The notes under the pieces were generated by a model. That model was given only the letters and a program-made list of their open reading frames with translations. It did not search any database and was not told the DNA's origin. The translations under genes and the position numbers were made by a program. Source: Candidatus Aerophobota bacterium (GTDB taxonomy: Bacteria; Aerophobota; Aerophobia; Aerophobales; B3-G15). From it: a stretch of 14,224 nt of DNA. Positions 6,675 to 14,224 of this stretch are shown here, piece by piece (position 1 is the stretch's first letter; each line of letters begins with the position of its first letter). Location of the stretch: contig JAGGTG010000065.1 of NCBI GenBank assembly GCA_021163905.1, positions 1 through 14,224 of the forward strand, written 5' to 3'.

Positions 6675-7697
6675 TTATAGATAGACAATTTTCCCGGAAT
6701 TAATCGAATCACGTTCAAGAAGAACTATTCTGAGAGCCTCCCTTGCAACCTTTCCATCGGCAAGAGTGGGAAATTCCCCTTTTTCAATACAATTCACAAA
6801 ATACTTAAGTTCAGAGAAATATCCTCCCAGATTTGCAATATTCCCACCTGTATCTGCAGTAGCCTGAAACTCTACATCCATCTTTGGATACTCAACCTCT
6901 TTTTTCCCTTTCTCATAAATGGCAAGGGTTTTTTCAAAACGATTGTTAAACTCAACGCATCCTTTCTCAAAAAGGGCACTGAAACTCATTGTAAAGGGAA
7001 AATTATCTGGCATATCCCATCCCCCCTCGGCAATTCCAACAACTCCATCCGGAAAATTAAAAGTGGTAAATACATGGCCATAGGCAAAGGGGGAGTTTGA
7101 TAATCTGGAGTAAAGAGAAACAGGGGTTCCTAAAAGATACAGAAGGTAATCAACATCGTGAATATGTAGATCAACAAGAGCTCCCCCACTTCTTTCAGAA
7201 TCGGTGAGCCATCTTTCCCAATCCCAGGTTGGAGATGGACTAAGCCTGGTACAGGTTATAGAAATGAGCTTCCCCAATTTATTGCTATCAACAATTTCTT
7301 TCAACCTTACATATTCAGGCCAGAACCTAATCACATGACCAACCATAAATTTCACTCCCGCTTTGTCAACCTCTCCAATTATCTCATCAGCATCCTCAAG
7401 TGAAAGAGTAATGGGCTTTTCACAAAATATATTCTTCCCCGCACGTGCAGCTTTTATACAATAGGACTTATGCAAAAATGTTGGAAGGCAAATATCAACA
7501 GTATCAATATCCTCTCTGGAGAAGAGTTTTTCAGGATCTGTTAGAGCTTCTACATTACTATACTTACTGGCAAGCATCTGACATTTCTCAGGATCTATAT
7601 CAGCTATTGCCAGAACTCTGGCATTAGGAAGATTATTATAAACCTCGGCATGCATACCTCCCATAAATCCTGCTCCTATTATCCCCACATTAACCAT
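6675..7697 (-). CDS. Gfo/Idh/MocA-family NAD(P)-dependent oxidoreductase
   Basis: This 340-aa cytoplasmic dehydrogenase probably oxidises or reduces a sugar, sugar alcohol, inositol or sugar-derivative substrate; the exact one cannot be read from sequence. The N-terminal Rossmann fold has GAGFMG at 8-13 and an acidic second strand end (ADID 32-35), which favours NAD. The family EKP motif is at 93-95 with the conserved Lys K94, and the substrate-site motif GGALVDLHIHDVDY includes D176 and H180. The rest forms the C-terminal alpha/beta domain. ATG at 7697 is preceded by AAGGAGG at a 7-nt distance, a strong site. It lies 15 nt downstream of the dciA-like stop and so is probably read from the same transcript as the replication genes, although it is metabolically related to the kinase and transporter ATPases further upstream. 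Confidence 0.87.
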   Translation of the reverse strand: MVNVGIIGAGFMGGMHAEVYNNLPNARVLAIADIDPEKCQMLASKYSNVEALTDPEKLFSREDIDTVDICLPTFLHKSYCIKAARAGKNIFCEKPITLSLEDADEIIGEVDKAGVKFMVGHVIRFWPEYVRLKEIVDSNKLGKLISITCTRLSPSPTWDWERWLTDSERSGGALVDLHIHDVDYLLYLLGTPVSLYSRLSNSPFAYGHVFTTFNFPDGVVGIAEGGWDMPDNFPFTMSFSALFEKGCVEFNNRFEKTLAIYEKGKKEVEYPKMDVEFQATADTGGNIANLGGYFSELKYFVNCIEKGEFPTLADGKVAREALRIVLLERDSINSGKIVYL

Positions 7698-7712
7698 TCA
7701 TTCTCCTCCTTT

Positions 7713-8201
7713 TTAAGAAGTTGTGTCAGAAATAGATTTTTTAAGCCTTTTGTCCTTGATTAAGATTCTTCTCAAAATCTTTCTTAGATGTTTATCTTTA
7801 ACGCTCTTTAAAGTTTTATCTATCCACTTAATATCCTCTTCAGTTAATTTCACTCTTCTAAGCCCTCTTCTCTCTTTATTTTTAGATGAGGAAGGGTAGA
7901 TTTTTCCAATTCGAAAATAAATATCTTTGATTATTTCTTTTCCCTGACGAGTATTAAAATCTGATATTATCTTTTCTTTAAAATAAGACAGTTGAGCAAG
8001 CCAGGCAGAACTATCAACCCTTACAAAAAGATTTCCCTTTCTAATGGCAAAGGGCTGGGAATGCTTTTTTATTTTTTCCCCCACAACATCTCCCCAGCAA
8101 TTCAAAATCTTCATTTGATTGATCTTACTATCTATACCAAGCTGGGATAACAATCTATCCAGAATCTCTTTAACTGAAGAAGGAAAGTTATCTCTTGCCA
8201 T
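7713..8201 (-). CDS. DUF721 / DciA-like protein, putative replicative helicase loader
   Basis: The protein belongs to the DUF721 family, whose members in bacteria lacking DnaC/DnaI (DciA) help load the replicative helicase DnaB. The core is clear: W36-GDVVG-EKI with H47 and P50, then RKGNLFVRVDSSAWLAQLSYFKEKI (SSAW 64-67). The C-terminal half is very basic (many Lys/Arg from about residue 100 on), as expected for DNA binding. I chose ATG 8201 (162 aa) because GGAAAGG lies 9 nt upstream; an in-frame ATG at 8219 would give 168 aa but has no ribosome binding site. Either start overlaps the end of recF (14 or 32 nt). The recF-DUF721 neighbourhood is classic near bacterial origins (dnaA-dnaN-recF-DUF721-gyrB), which supports the replication role. 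The family is firm; the loader function in this organism is inferred. Confidence 0.8.
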   Translation of the reverse strand: MARDNFPSSVKEILDRLLSQLGIDSKINQMKILNCWGDVVGEKIKKHSQPFAIRKGNLFVRVDSSAWLAQLSYFKEKIISDFNTRQGKEIIKDIYFRIGKIYPSSSKNKERRGLRRVKLTEEDIKWIDKTLKSVKDKHLRKILRRILIKDKRLKKSISDTTS

Positions 8202-9318
8202 GGGTAAATACCTTTCCATTTTCTATATGAAAAATTAGACTATCTGATAAAAATTCAGGATAAAACCTCGAGAGATCAACAGTTGTAAGGAAGATTTGAC
8301 CTTTACCTTTAAGTGCTTCAAGTAAAAATCTCTCTCTTGGAGGATCAAGATCCGAAGTTACATCATCAAGCAAAACTATAGGTTGCTCTTTCTTAATTTC
8401 TCTCACCAGGGCAACCTCAGCAAGCCTGAGGGCAATGGAGGCTATTTTTTGTTCTCCTTGAGAGCCAAATATCCTCTGATCAATTCCACTTACTATTATC
8501 TTAAAATCATCTCGATGGGGCCCAATTAAACTAACTCGATATTTAAGTTCTTTAGACCTTATTTTTTTAAGCTGGGAGGAAAAAATCTCCTTTATATCTT
8601 CTATAGAGTAGTTATTATTTTTTTCTTTAAAAAAAGAGCAACTATAGATAAACTGACAGGACCGATTTAAACCTGTCAATTCCCTGTATATATCACAGAA
8701 AATAGATTCCAGTTTCCTGAGGATCATGAGACGAAGATAAATTATCTTTGAACCAAGCTCCAGAAACTGTGAGTCCCATACCTCAATGTTTTTATCTTCA
8801 ATACCTCCTTTTTCTCCAGCCAATCCAAGAAGAGCGTTTCTCTGGGATAAAACTTTATTAAAAGAAAATCTAATATGAGAAAACCCGGGAGAGGTGAAAA
8901 AAAGCAGCTCATCCAGAAAATTCCTCCGATATCCTGGACCTGCCTGAATTATCCTTATATCCCGGGCGGAAAATACAACCATCCATAACCAGTAGCTGGT
9001 ATTACCGATAGATACTTTGTGTGAATTTACCCTTCGAATCTTTCCAGAATCTCTTGACAGGGAAAACTCATATTTGTGGAAATTTCCCTCAATCTCCCCC
9101 TCACCACTTAAGTAAAGAGTATCCCTATTCCATTTTATCATTATTTGATCGGTTGATGTTCGGAAGGAGGTTCCTCTCCCAAGGCAATAAATAGCCTCTA
9201 AAAGGTTAGTCTTTCCCTGTGCATTTCCCCCTTCAAATAAATTTAAGGTGGGGGAAAACTCCAGTTCAAAATGAGAAAAATTCCGAAAATTTGAAATTTG
9301 AATATTTCTTAACCACAA
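8188..9318 (-). CDS. recF: DNA replication and repair protein RecF
   Basis: RecF is an SMC-like ATPase that, with RecO and RecR, directs RecA loading at single-strand gaps and supports restart of stalled forks. At 376 aa it matches the usual 360-370. It opens with MWLRNIQISNFRNF, typical of the family. It has Walker A GGNAQGKT 30-37, a GPHRDD motif at 266-271, the ABC-type signature SQGEQ 286-290, and Walker B IVLLDD 314-319 followed by the D-loop region SDLD. The start is TTG at 9318, 12 nt after the dnaN stop; upstream there is only a GGG and then a run of seven T, so initiation should be weak, in keeping with the low abundance of RecF elsewhere. The 3' end overlaps the dciA-like gene. No frameshift or missing key residue was seen. 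Confidence 0.95.
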   Translation of the reverse strand: MWLRNIQISNFRNFSHFELEFSPTLNLFEGGNAQGKTNLLEAIYCLGRGTSFRTSTDQIMIKWNRDTLYLSGEGEIEGNFHKYEFSLSRDSGKIRRVNSHKVSIGNTSYWLWMVVFSARDIRIIQAGPGYRRNFLDELLFFTSPGFSHIRFSFNKVLSQRNALLGLAGEKGGIEDKNIEVWDSQFLELGSKIIYLRLMILRKLESIFCDIYRELTGLNRSCQFIYSCSFFKEKNNNYSIEDIKEIFSSQLKKIRSKELKYRVSLIGPHRDDFKIIVSGIDQRIFGSQGEQKIASIALRLAEVALVREIKKEQPIVLLDDVTSDLDPPRERFLLEALKGKGQIFLTTVDLSRFYPEFLSDSLIFHIENGKVFTHGKR

Positions 9319-9330
9319 TAAAAAAACCCG

Positions 9331-10461
9331 CTATGTTTCTTCCCTTAATTTAACAGGCATCAACACATAAATGTAGTTTTTAGAACCCTCCGGGTAAAGG
9401 ACACAGGGAGATTCATGATCTATAAGATCAACCTGTACAGCCTCTTCCTGTATGACCCTAAGAGCCTCCATAAGAAAAACGGCGTTAAAACCAATCTCTA
9501 TCTCCTCTCTTCTTCCTTCTATCCTGCTAACCGATAGTCTCTCCGAGGCACTTCCCATCCGGGCAGAGGTTGTATTTATATTAAGAACACCCTCTTTAAG
9601 ATTGAACTTTACAAGGCGTGTCTGCTCCTCGGATAAAAGGGACACACGCCTTATTGCCGCCATAAGATTTTCCCTATTCACAACAAAACTTAACTCACAT
9701 TCCTTGGGAATAACACCCTGATAGTCTGGAAACTTTGCATCAATTAACTGAGAAAAAAAAGAAAATTTTGTGGTCTGAAAGAGAACTCTATTTTCCTCTA
9801 TACCTATTTTAACATCCCCTTCTTTCTCCAAAATTTTGGCAAGTTGCCTTACCGATCTTAAAGGAACCAGAACCTTAAAAGGAGAGGAAACCGGGAAATC
9901 GGGAATAAGTAAAAGGGAAAGTCTGCGACCATCCGTAGCAACAGCTCTTAAAAAAGGACTTTCCTTTCCCTCTTCACCTTCAAGCACCCCTTCAAATAGA
10001 ACACAATTTAAATTTTGTCTTACCTCATCCTGTCCAGCTGCCCATATTGTTTTCTCAATTGCCTCCTGGAGTGTTAATTGAGGCACAGAAATAACAGTTT
10101 CAATTGGTGGTGGAACTTGGGGAAATTCCTCTCCTGCAAAACCCAAAAGGGAGAAAAAAATCTGATGCATCTTTATTATACCTTTGGAATCCTGTGTTTC
10201 TATAAAGACCTGTCCCGGGGGAAGTTCCCTTAAAATAGAGTAAAGCTTTGCTCCAGGAAGACAGATACTACCCTCCTCCTCTATTTTTGCCTCAAACGAA
10301 GAACATATAGTGGTCTCAAGATTTGTAGCAGTTACATTTACCCTGTCTTTTTCAGCTAAAAGAAGAATATGGGATAATACAGGAAGAGTGGTACTTGTTA
10401 TTGCATTTTGGGCTAATCTTATAGCCTGCAGGATATCATCTCTATCACAAAGTACTCTCAA
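9331..10461 (-). CDS. dnaN: DNA polymerase III beta subunit (sliding clamp)
   Basis: DnaN forms the ring-shaped dimer that tethers the replicative polymerase to DNA and serves as a docking platform for repair and mismatch factors. At 376 aa it has the normal length for three repeated clamp domains (about 1-120, 121-245 and 246-376). Recognisable landmarks are the N-terminal ALPVLSHILL-like segment (TLPVLSHILLLAE), AVATDGRRLSLL in domain two and the C-terminal YVLMPVKL at 365-372, which forms part of the partner-binding pocket. The start is TTG at 10461, with AAAAGGAGG 8 nt upstream, a strong site. It follows xylB by 25 nt and precedes recF by 12 nt. The family is beyond doubt; the odd point is its upstream neighbour, a sugar kinase in place of dnaA. 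Confidence 0.96.
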   Translation of the reverse strand: MRVLCDRDDILQAIRLAQNAITSTTLPVLSHILLLAEKDRVNVTATNLETTICSSFEAKIEEEGSICLPGAKLYSILRELPPGQVFIETQDSKGIIKMHQIFFSLLGFAGEEFPQVPPPIETVISVPQLTLQEAIEKTIWAAGQDEVRQNLNCVLFEGVLEGEEGKESPFLRAVATDGRRLSLLLIPDFPVSSPFKVLVPLRSVRQLAKILEKEGDVKIGIEENRVLFQTTKFSFFSQLIDAKFPDYQGVIPKECELSFVVNRENLMAAIRRVSLLSEEQTRLVKFNLKEGVLNINTTSARMGSASERLSVSRIEGRREEIEIGFNAVFLMEALRVIQEEAVQVDLIDHESPCVLYPEGSKNYIYVLMPVKLREET

Positions 10462-10469
10462 GTGCTTAA

Positions 10470-10478
10470 CCTCCTTTT
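10470..10478 (-). promoter_or_regulatory. Ribosome binding site of dnaN
   Basis: Read on the minus strand, AAAAGGAGG lies between the xylB stop and dnaN, 8 nt before the TTG at 10461. It justifies the non-ATG start. Confidence 0.65.
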
Positions 10479-10486
10479 CCTGAACA

Positions 10487-12010
10487 TCAAATACTGGCTA
10501 ATTTAGCAAAATGATTAAAAAGAGCAGGATATAAAGAATGGTATATATCGTAAAATTTTTTATAAACAGCAACATTATCCGGATCCGGCTTGTCAACCGT
10601 AGAAACCTTTATTGTTTTCTCACATGCTTCCTCAACACTCTCATAAATACCTGCTCCAACTCCAGCTAAAAGAGCCGCCCCAAAGGCTGCCCCTTCTGTT
10701 ATATTAATACTCTCAACCTCCAGATTATAAATGTCAGCCTGGATTTTTCTCCACAGAGCTGATCTTGCCCCTCCTCCTGATGCCCTTACTCTTCCAACAG
10801 GTATTCCCATTCCCCTTATTATCTCAAGGCAATCTCTCATCCCAAAAGTCACCCCCTCTACAACAGCCCTTATAAGATGCTCCTTTCTATGACGCAGATT
10901 TAATCCAAAGAAAACTCCACGGGCATTTGGATCTGGATAGGGACTTCTCTCACCCGAAAGATAGGGAAGAAATATCAAACCTTCAGCTCCAGGTGGAACC
11001 TTTGCAACCTCTTCCATCATAATATCATATGGATCAACACCTCTTTTACTGGCCTCCTTTTTCTCCTCCTCTCCAAAGGAATCCCTGAACCACCTGAGGG
11101 ATCCCCCTGCTGATAACATAACCCCCATAACATGCCATTTTCCGGGAACTGCATGACAAAAAGTATGAACTCTTCCCTCCGGATCAATTTTTACTTCTTC
11201 GCTAAATGCAAAAACAACTCCCGATGTTCCAATGGTACTTGAGAGCATCCCGTACTTTACGATACCATTACCAACAGCCCCTGCTGCCTGATCACCACCT
11301 CCACCTACCACTGGGGTTCCCGGAGAAAGACCGGTTATATCTGCTACTTTTTTGGTTATAGTCCCTGTAATTTCAGGAGATTCATAACAGGGAGGCAGAA
11401 AATCAGGATCTATTTCCAATTCTGAAAGAACCTCCTTTGACCAGTTTCTTTTTCTCACATCAAGAAGAAGAGTACCTGATGCATCTGATACTTCAGTAGC
11501 AAAATCTCCTGTAAGGCGAAATCTCACGTAATCCTTGGGAAGGAGGATCTTACGTATTTTCTCATAAATCTGGGGTTCATTTTCTCTTACCCACAGTATC
11601 TTACCTGCTGTAAATCCTGTAAGAGCAGGGTTACAGGTAAGCTCAATTAATCTTTTCTTTCCTATGCGCTCGGTTATATACTCGCATTGCTTTGCAGTGC
11701 GCTGATCATTCCACAAAATGCAGGGTCTTAAAACATCATGATTACCCCCGAGAAAAACAGAGCCGTGCATCTGCCCTGAAAGACCTATTCCCGCTATATC
11801 TTTAGCATTTATACCTGACCTGGTAAGAACATTGCCTATGGTTTTAACAGTTGCCCTCCACCAGTCCTCAGGATTTTGCTCTGACCAGTTTGGTCTGGGT
11901 ATATAAAGAGGATACTCCTCAAGGGAAGTGGCAACAGTATCTCCATTTTCATTAATTAAAACTGTTTTTGTTCCGGTAGTCCCAACGTCTATCCCCATCA
12001 AATAGGACAT
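10487..12010 (-). CDS. xylB: Xylulokinase-like FGGY carbohydrate kinase
   Basis: This FGGY-family kinase probably phosphorylates D-xylulose to xylulose-5-phosphate, feeding the pentose phosphate pathway. At 507 aa it has the family length. The N-terminal ATPase fold begins MGIDVGTTGTKTVLI with the phosphate-binding Asp D8. GLSGQMHG (76-83) and LWNDQRT (99-105) are the motifs that mark the xylulokinase branch. The GGGGDQAAGAVG stretch carries D240, equivalent to the catalytic base. TIGTSGVVFA and the later RASGGGARSALW complete the ATP site. ATG at 12010 has AAGGAG 6 nt upstream. It sits 15 nt behind the two ABC ATPases, consistent with a pentose uptake-and-use operon, although no xylose isomerase, permease or binding protein lies within the window. 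Ribulokinase or another FGGY sugar specificity is possible but less likely given the QMHG and WNDQRT motifs. Confidence 0.87.
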   Translation of the reverse strand: MSYLMGIDVGTTGTKTVLINENGDTVATSLEEYPLYIPRPNWSEQNPEDWWRATVKTIGNVLTRSGINAKDIAGIGLSGQMHGSVFLGGNHDVLRPCILWNDQRTAKQCEYITERIGKKRLIELTCNPALTGFTAGKILWVRENEPQIYEKIRKILLPKDYVRFRLTGDFATEVSDASGTLLLDVRKRNWSKEVLSELEIDPDFLPPCYESPEITGTITKKVADITGLSPGTPVVGGGGDQAAGAVGNGIVKYGMLSSTIGTSGVVFAFSEEVKIDPEGRVHTFCHAVPGKWHVMGVMLSAGGSLRWFRDSFGEEEKKEASKRGVDPYDIMMEEVAKVPPGAEGLIFLPYLSGERSPYPDPNARGVFFGLNLRHRKEHLIRAVVEGVTFGMRDCLEIIRGMGIPVGRVRASGGGARSALWRKIQADIYNLEVESINITEGAAFGAALLAGVGAGIYESVEEACEKTIKVSTVDKPDPDNVAVYKKFYDIYHSLYPALFNHFAKLASI

Positions 12011-12025
12011 TAACTACTCCTTCTT

Positions 12026-13108
12026 TTAAAAAATAATTCTCTCGCTTTCCTTATCAAAAAGATGGATTCTTTTCTCATTTAATCTTATCCATACTTTATC
12101 TCCTGAGGCTGCTTCAAAATCCATATTTGCCCTTGTTTTTATATAGTTTTCTCCTAACCTCAGACTAACAATATTCCATGAACCCATAAGCTCAACCACA
12201 TCTACCTGTGCTGGAAACCAGTCAGTCTGCCTTTCCTTACTGATAAAAATGTCCTCGAGTCTTATGCCAAATACAACCTCAGCTGGAGATACATCCTCAA
12301 CTTTTCTTAAAGATTTGGCGCTTAAGGGTAGCTTAAAATTCCCCGGACCAATATTTAAAATCCTTCCCTCTATTTTGCAGGGAAGAAAGTTCATTCCGGG
12401 ACTTCCCAGAAAATCTGCAATAAACATATTAGAAGGATGGTTATATATATTTAATGGAGTATCAACCTGCTGGATTTTTCCATTTTTAAGAACAGCTATT
12501 CTATCAGCCATTGATAATGCCTCAGCCTGATCGGGTGTTGCATAGAAAAAAGTGGCGCCAATATCGCTTTTTAACCTTTTTAACTCACCTCTCATCTCTT
12601 CCCTTAATTTTGCATCAAGGTTTGTAAGAGGCTCATCCATTAAAAATACACGGGGCTCCCGTACAAGGGCTCTGCCAAGGGCTACTCTCTGCATTTCACC
12701 TCCGGATAGATGCTCAGGCTTTCTCTGAAGAAGATGAGCAATGTGGAGCATATCTGCTGTCCTCTTTACAATCTTTTCTATCCTGTCTTTATCCATACCT
12801 CTTGCCTTAAGAGGGGAGGCCATATTTTCAAATACAGTATATCTTGGGTATAAAGAGTAATTCTGGAAAACAAAGGCAACATCCCTGTCAGCAGGGGAAA
12901 GTCCATTAACCTTCTCATCGCCAATATAAATCTCACCTTCCTCTGGATGTTCAAGACCGGCAACTGATCTCAAAGTGGTAGTCTTCCCTGCACCTGTTGG
13001 TCCAAGAAGAACCATCAGTTCCCCATCCTTTATATCCAGATTTATCTTCTTTATAGCCTCCAGATTTCCATACCTTTTTGTAACATTTACAAGCTTTACA
13101 CTTGCCAT
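12026..13108 (-). CDS. Sugar ABC transporter ATPase (MalK/UgpC type) lacking the switch histidine
   Basis: This is the nucleotide-binding subunit of a carbohydrate importer, acting at the inner face of the membrane. It contains Walker A GPTGAGKT 36-43, Q-loop Gln82, signature LSGGE 134-138, Walker B FLMDEP with catalytic Glu159, and D-loop NLDA. About residues 235-360 form the OB-fold (TOBE) regulatory domain of MalK-like proteins. Where the family has VTHDQ, this protein reads ATPDQ: the switch histidine at 192 is Pro, encoded by CCC (plus-strand bases 12533-12535), one base from a His codon. Hydrolysis at its own Walker site should therefore be impaired. The paralogue encoded immediately upstream keeps H192, so the two probably pair as a heterodimer. 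It begins with ATG 14 nt after the paralogue's stop and has no evident ribosome binding site, which suggests coupled translation. The sugar is unknown; the next gene, xylB, hints at a pentose. Confidence 0.9.
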   Translation of the reverse strand: MASVKLVNVTKRYGNLEAIKKINLDIKDGELMVLLGPTGAGKTTTLRSVAGLEHPEEGEIYIGDEKVNGLSPADRDVAFVFQNYSLYPRYTVFENMASPLKARGMDKDRIEKIVKRTADMLHIAHLLQRKPEHLSGGEMQRVALGRALVREPRVFLMDEPLTNLDAKLREEMRGELKRLKSDIGATFFYATPDQAEALSMADRIAVLKNGKIQQVDTPLNIYNHPSNMFIADFLGSPGMNFLPCKIEGRILNIGPGNFKLPLSAKSLRKVEDVSPAEVVFGIRLEDIFISKERQTDWFPAQVDVVELMGSWNIVSLRLGENYIKTRANMDFEAASGDKVWIRLNEKRIHLFDKESERIIF

Positions 13109-13122
13109 CTTATTAAGTTTAA

Positions 13123-14208
13123 TTAAAGAATATTTTCCTCTGTTTCTCTGTTAAATAGACGAAGTTTTCCCTTTTTTATCTTTACCCGGAGTTTCTCTCC
13201 CACCTGAGGTAAAAATGCAGGAGGAGTTTTTACCTTTACTATACTCTCCCCTATCTTTAGACTAACTATATTTTCTGTGCCAAGAGGCTCAACAATGTAA
13301 ACCTCACATCCTATTCCCTCAGGATCCTTATCCGAGGTAAAGACAAAATCTTCCGGTCTTACACCTAAAACAAGCCTTTTCCCCTGCAGATCAGAAGGAA
13401 TCTTGGTTTTAGTTTCATCATCAATGGGAAAAGAAAAAGATCCATTCTCGCCAACGAGTTTTCCACTCTGATAGGAACAGTTTATAAGGTTCATCCCCGG
13501 ACTACCTATAAAATTAGCCACAAACAAATTACGGGGATAAGAGTAAACCTCCCTTGGAGTTCCTATTTGTTGAACCACACCAAGATTCATAACCACTATC
13601 CTATCAGCCAGTGATACAGCTTCTGCCTGATCATGGGTTACATAAATTGTTGTGGTACCAATGTGAGACTGGAGTCTGCGGAGTTCCAGTCTCATCTCCT
13701 CCCTGAATTTAGCATCAAGATTAGATAGAGGCTCATCCAGAAGGAAAACCCTGGGACGACGAACTATAGCTCTGCCAAGGGCTACCCTTTGAGCCTGTCC
13801 ACTGGTTAGCTTCTTTGGAGATTTATCTTTTATATCCTCAATCTTGAGAAGTTTTAAAATAGAATTTACCCTTTCTCTAACTTCTTTCTCCGGAATTCTC
13901 TCTGCTCTTAGAGGAAAGGCAATGTTGTCATAAACACTCAGATAAGGATAAAGAGCATAAAACTGAAAGACAAATGCTATATTTCTTGTAGATGGTGAAA
14001 GATCATTAACAAGAGTATCATCAAAGTAAATCTCACCCTCGTCGGGATGTTCAAGACCTGCAATACAGCGAAGGGTAGTTGTTTTACCACATCCGGAAGG
14101 TCCGAGAAGCACAACAAACTCCCCCTCCTCGACTGTAAGGTTTAAATCTTTAACTGCCACAAGATTACCAAATTTTTTGGTAAGATTTTTTACAACTACC
14201 TTTGCCAA
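13123..14208 (-). CDS. Sugar ABC transporter ATPase (MalK/UgpC type) with degenerate signature
   Basis: This is a second carbohydrate-importer ATPase, a tandem paralogue of the following gene: nearly every motif aligns at the same residue number. It has Walker A GPSGCGKT 36-43, Q-loop Gln82, Walker B FLLDEP with Glu159, D-loop NLDA, an intact VTHDQ with switch His192, and a C-terminal TOBE regulatory domain ending KLRLFNRETEENIL. The signature is LTSGQ (134-138) instead of LSGGQ, an alteration at its second and third positions. In a heterodimer this signature would face the Walker site of the partner that lacks its switch histidine. The start is TTG at 14208, with AAAGGAG 6 nt upstream, still inside the window; no permease or binding-protein gene is visible, so the rest of the transporter probably lies upstream, beyond the window end, or elsewhere. 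It is 361 aa, as expected for the family. Confidence 0.9.
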   Translation of the reverse strand: MAKVVVKNLTKKFGNLVAVKDLNLTVEEGEFVVLLGPSGCGKTTTLRCIAGLEHPDEGEIYFDDTLVNDLSPSTRNIAFVFQFYALYPYLSVYDNIAFPLRAERIPEKEVRERVNSILKLLKIEDIKDKSPKKLTSGQAQRVALGRAIVRRPRVFLLDEPLSNLDAKFREEMRLELRRLQSHIGTTTIYVTHDQAEAVSLADRIVVMNLGVVQQIGTPREVYSYPRNLFVANFIGSPGMNLINCSYQSGKLVGENGSFSFPIDDETKTKIPSDLQGKRLVLGVRPEDFVFTSDKDPEGIGCEVYIVEPLGTENIVSLKIGESIVKVKTPPAFLPQVGEKLRVKIKKGKLRLFNRETEENIL

Positions 14209-14214
14209 CTATAT

Positions 14215-14221
14215 CTCCTTT
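14215..14221 (-). promoter_or_regulatory. Ribosome binding site of the first ABC ATPase gene
   Basis: On the minus strand AAAGGAG precedes the TTG at 14208 by 6 nt, showing that the gene is complete and starts within the window. Any promoter lies beyond the window edge. Confidence 0.6.
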
Positions 14222-14224
14222 AAC

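Noticed and set aside
10528..10554. Internal minus-strand promoter for dnaN inside the end of xylB (TTTACG, 15-nt spacer, TATATC)
   Set aside because: Spacing is short, matches are partial, and the region is AT-rich coding sequence; too weak to list as a feature.
1..14224. Search for a replication origin (DnaA-box clusters) because dnaN and recF are present
   Set aside because: By eye I found only scattered near matches such as TTATCCAG and TTATCCGT in coding sequence, no cluster of TTATCCACA-like boxes and no AT-rich non-coding region of suitable size.

Overview
The window is chromosomal DNA from a bacterium. It is moderately AT-rich, densely coded, and has strong AAGGAGG-type ribosome binding sites with frequent TTG/GTG starts. 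It carries dnaN, recF and a DciA-like (DUF721) gene beside carbohydrate genes: a tandem pair of MalK/UgpC-type ABC ATPases, a xylulokinase-like kinase, a Gfo/Idh/MocA oxidoreductase and an N-acetylglucosamine-6-phosphate deacetylase. This mix, the codon style and the MoxR/VWA module resemble deep-branching anaerobic, often thermophilic sugar users (Atribacterota, Dictyoglomota, Caldisericota or Thermotogota-like). That placement is an impression and cannot be fixed from the sequence alone.

There are twelve protein genes in two convergent blocks, with no RNA gene, mobile element or CRISPR array visible. Plus-strand block (116-6512): nagA; one base later a eukaryote-like PPP-family Ser/Thr phosphatase; an 84-bp gap with a candidate promoter and a very strong ribosome binding site; then a MoxR-type AAA+ ATPase with extra C-terminal repeats, a VWA (MIDAS) protein, and a two-CBS-domain protein, packed with 1 and 5 bp gaps. 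Minus-strand block (14208 down to 6675): two ABC ATPases, xylulokinase, dnaN, recF, dciA-like gene and a MocA-family oxidoreductase, with gaps of 25 bp or less and one overlap. The blocks meet tail to tail at 6513-6674, where I see no convincing terminator. No gene-free stretch exceeds about 160 bp.

Two themes stand out. First, the two ABC ATPases look like an obligate heterodimer with one degenerate nucleotide site: the upstream-encoded protein has an altered signature (LTSGQ) and the downstream-encoded one has lost the switch histidine (Pro192). In a MalK-type dimer both changes fall in the same composite site. Second, the PPP phosphatase, MoxR ATPase, VWA protein and CBS protein look like a four-part regulatory or chaperone module. 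The ATPase has a four-cysteine insertion in its lid and a short propeller-like tail, and the VWA protein has an N-terminal region that may be a degenerate zinc-peptidase fold. I know of no characterised system with exactly this composition, but I could not search for one. Replication genes embedded among sugar genes, without dnaA or gyrB as immediate neighbours, is a further noteworthy arrangement.
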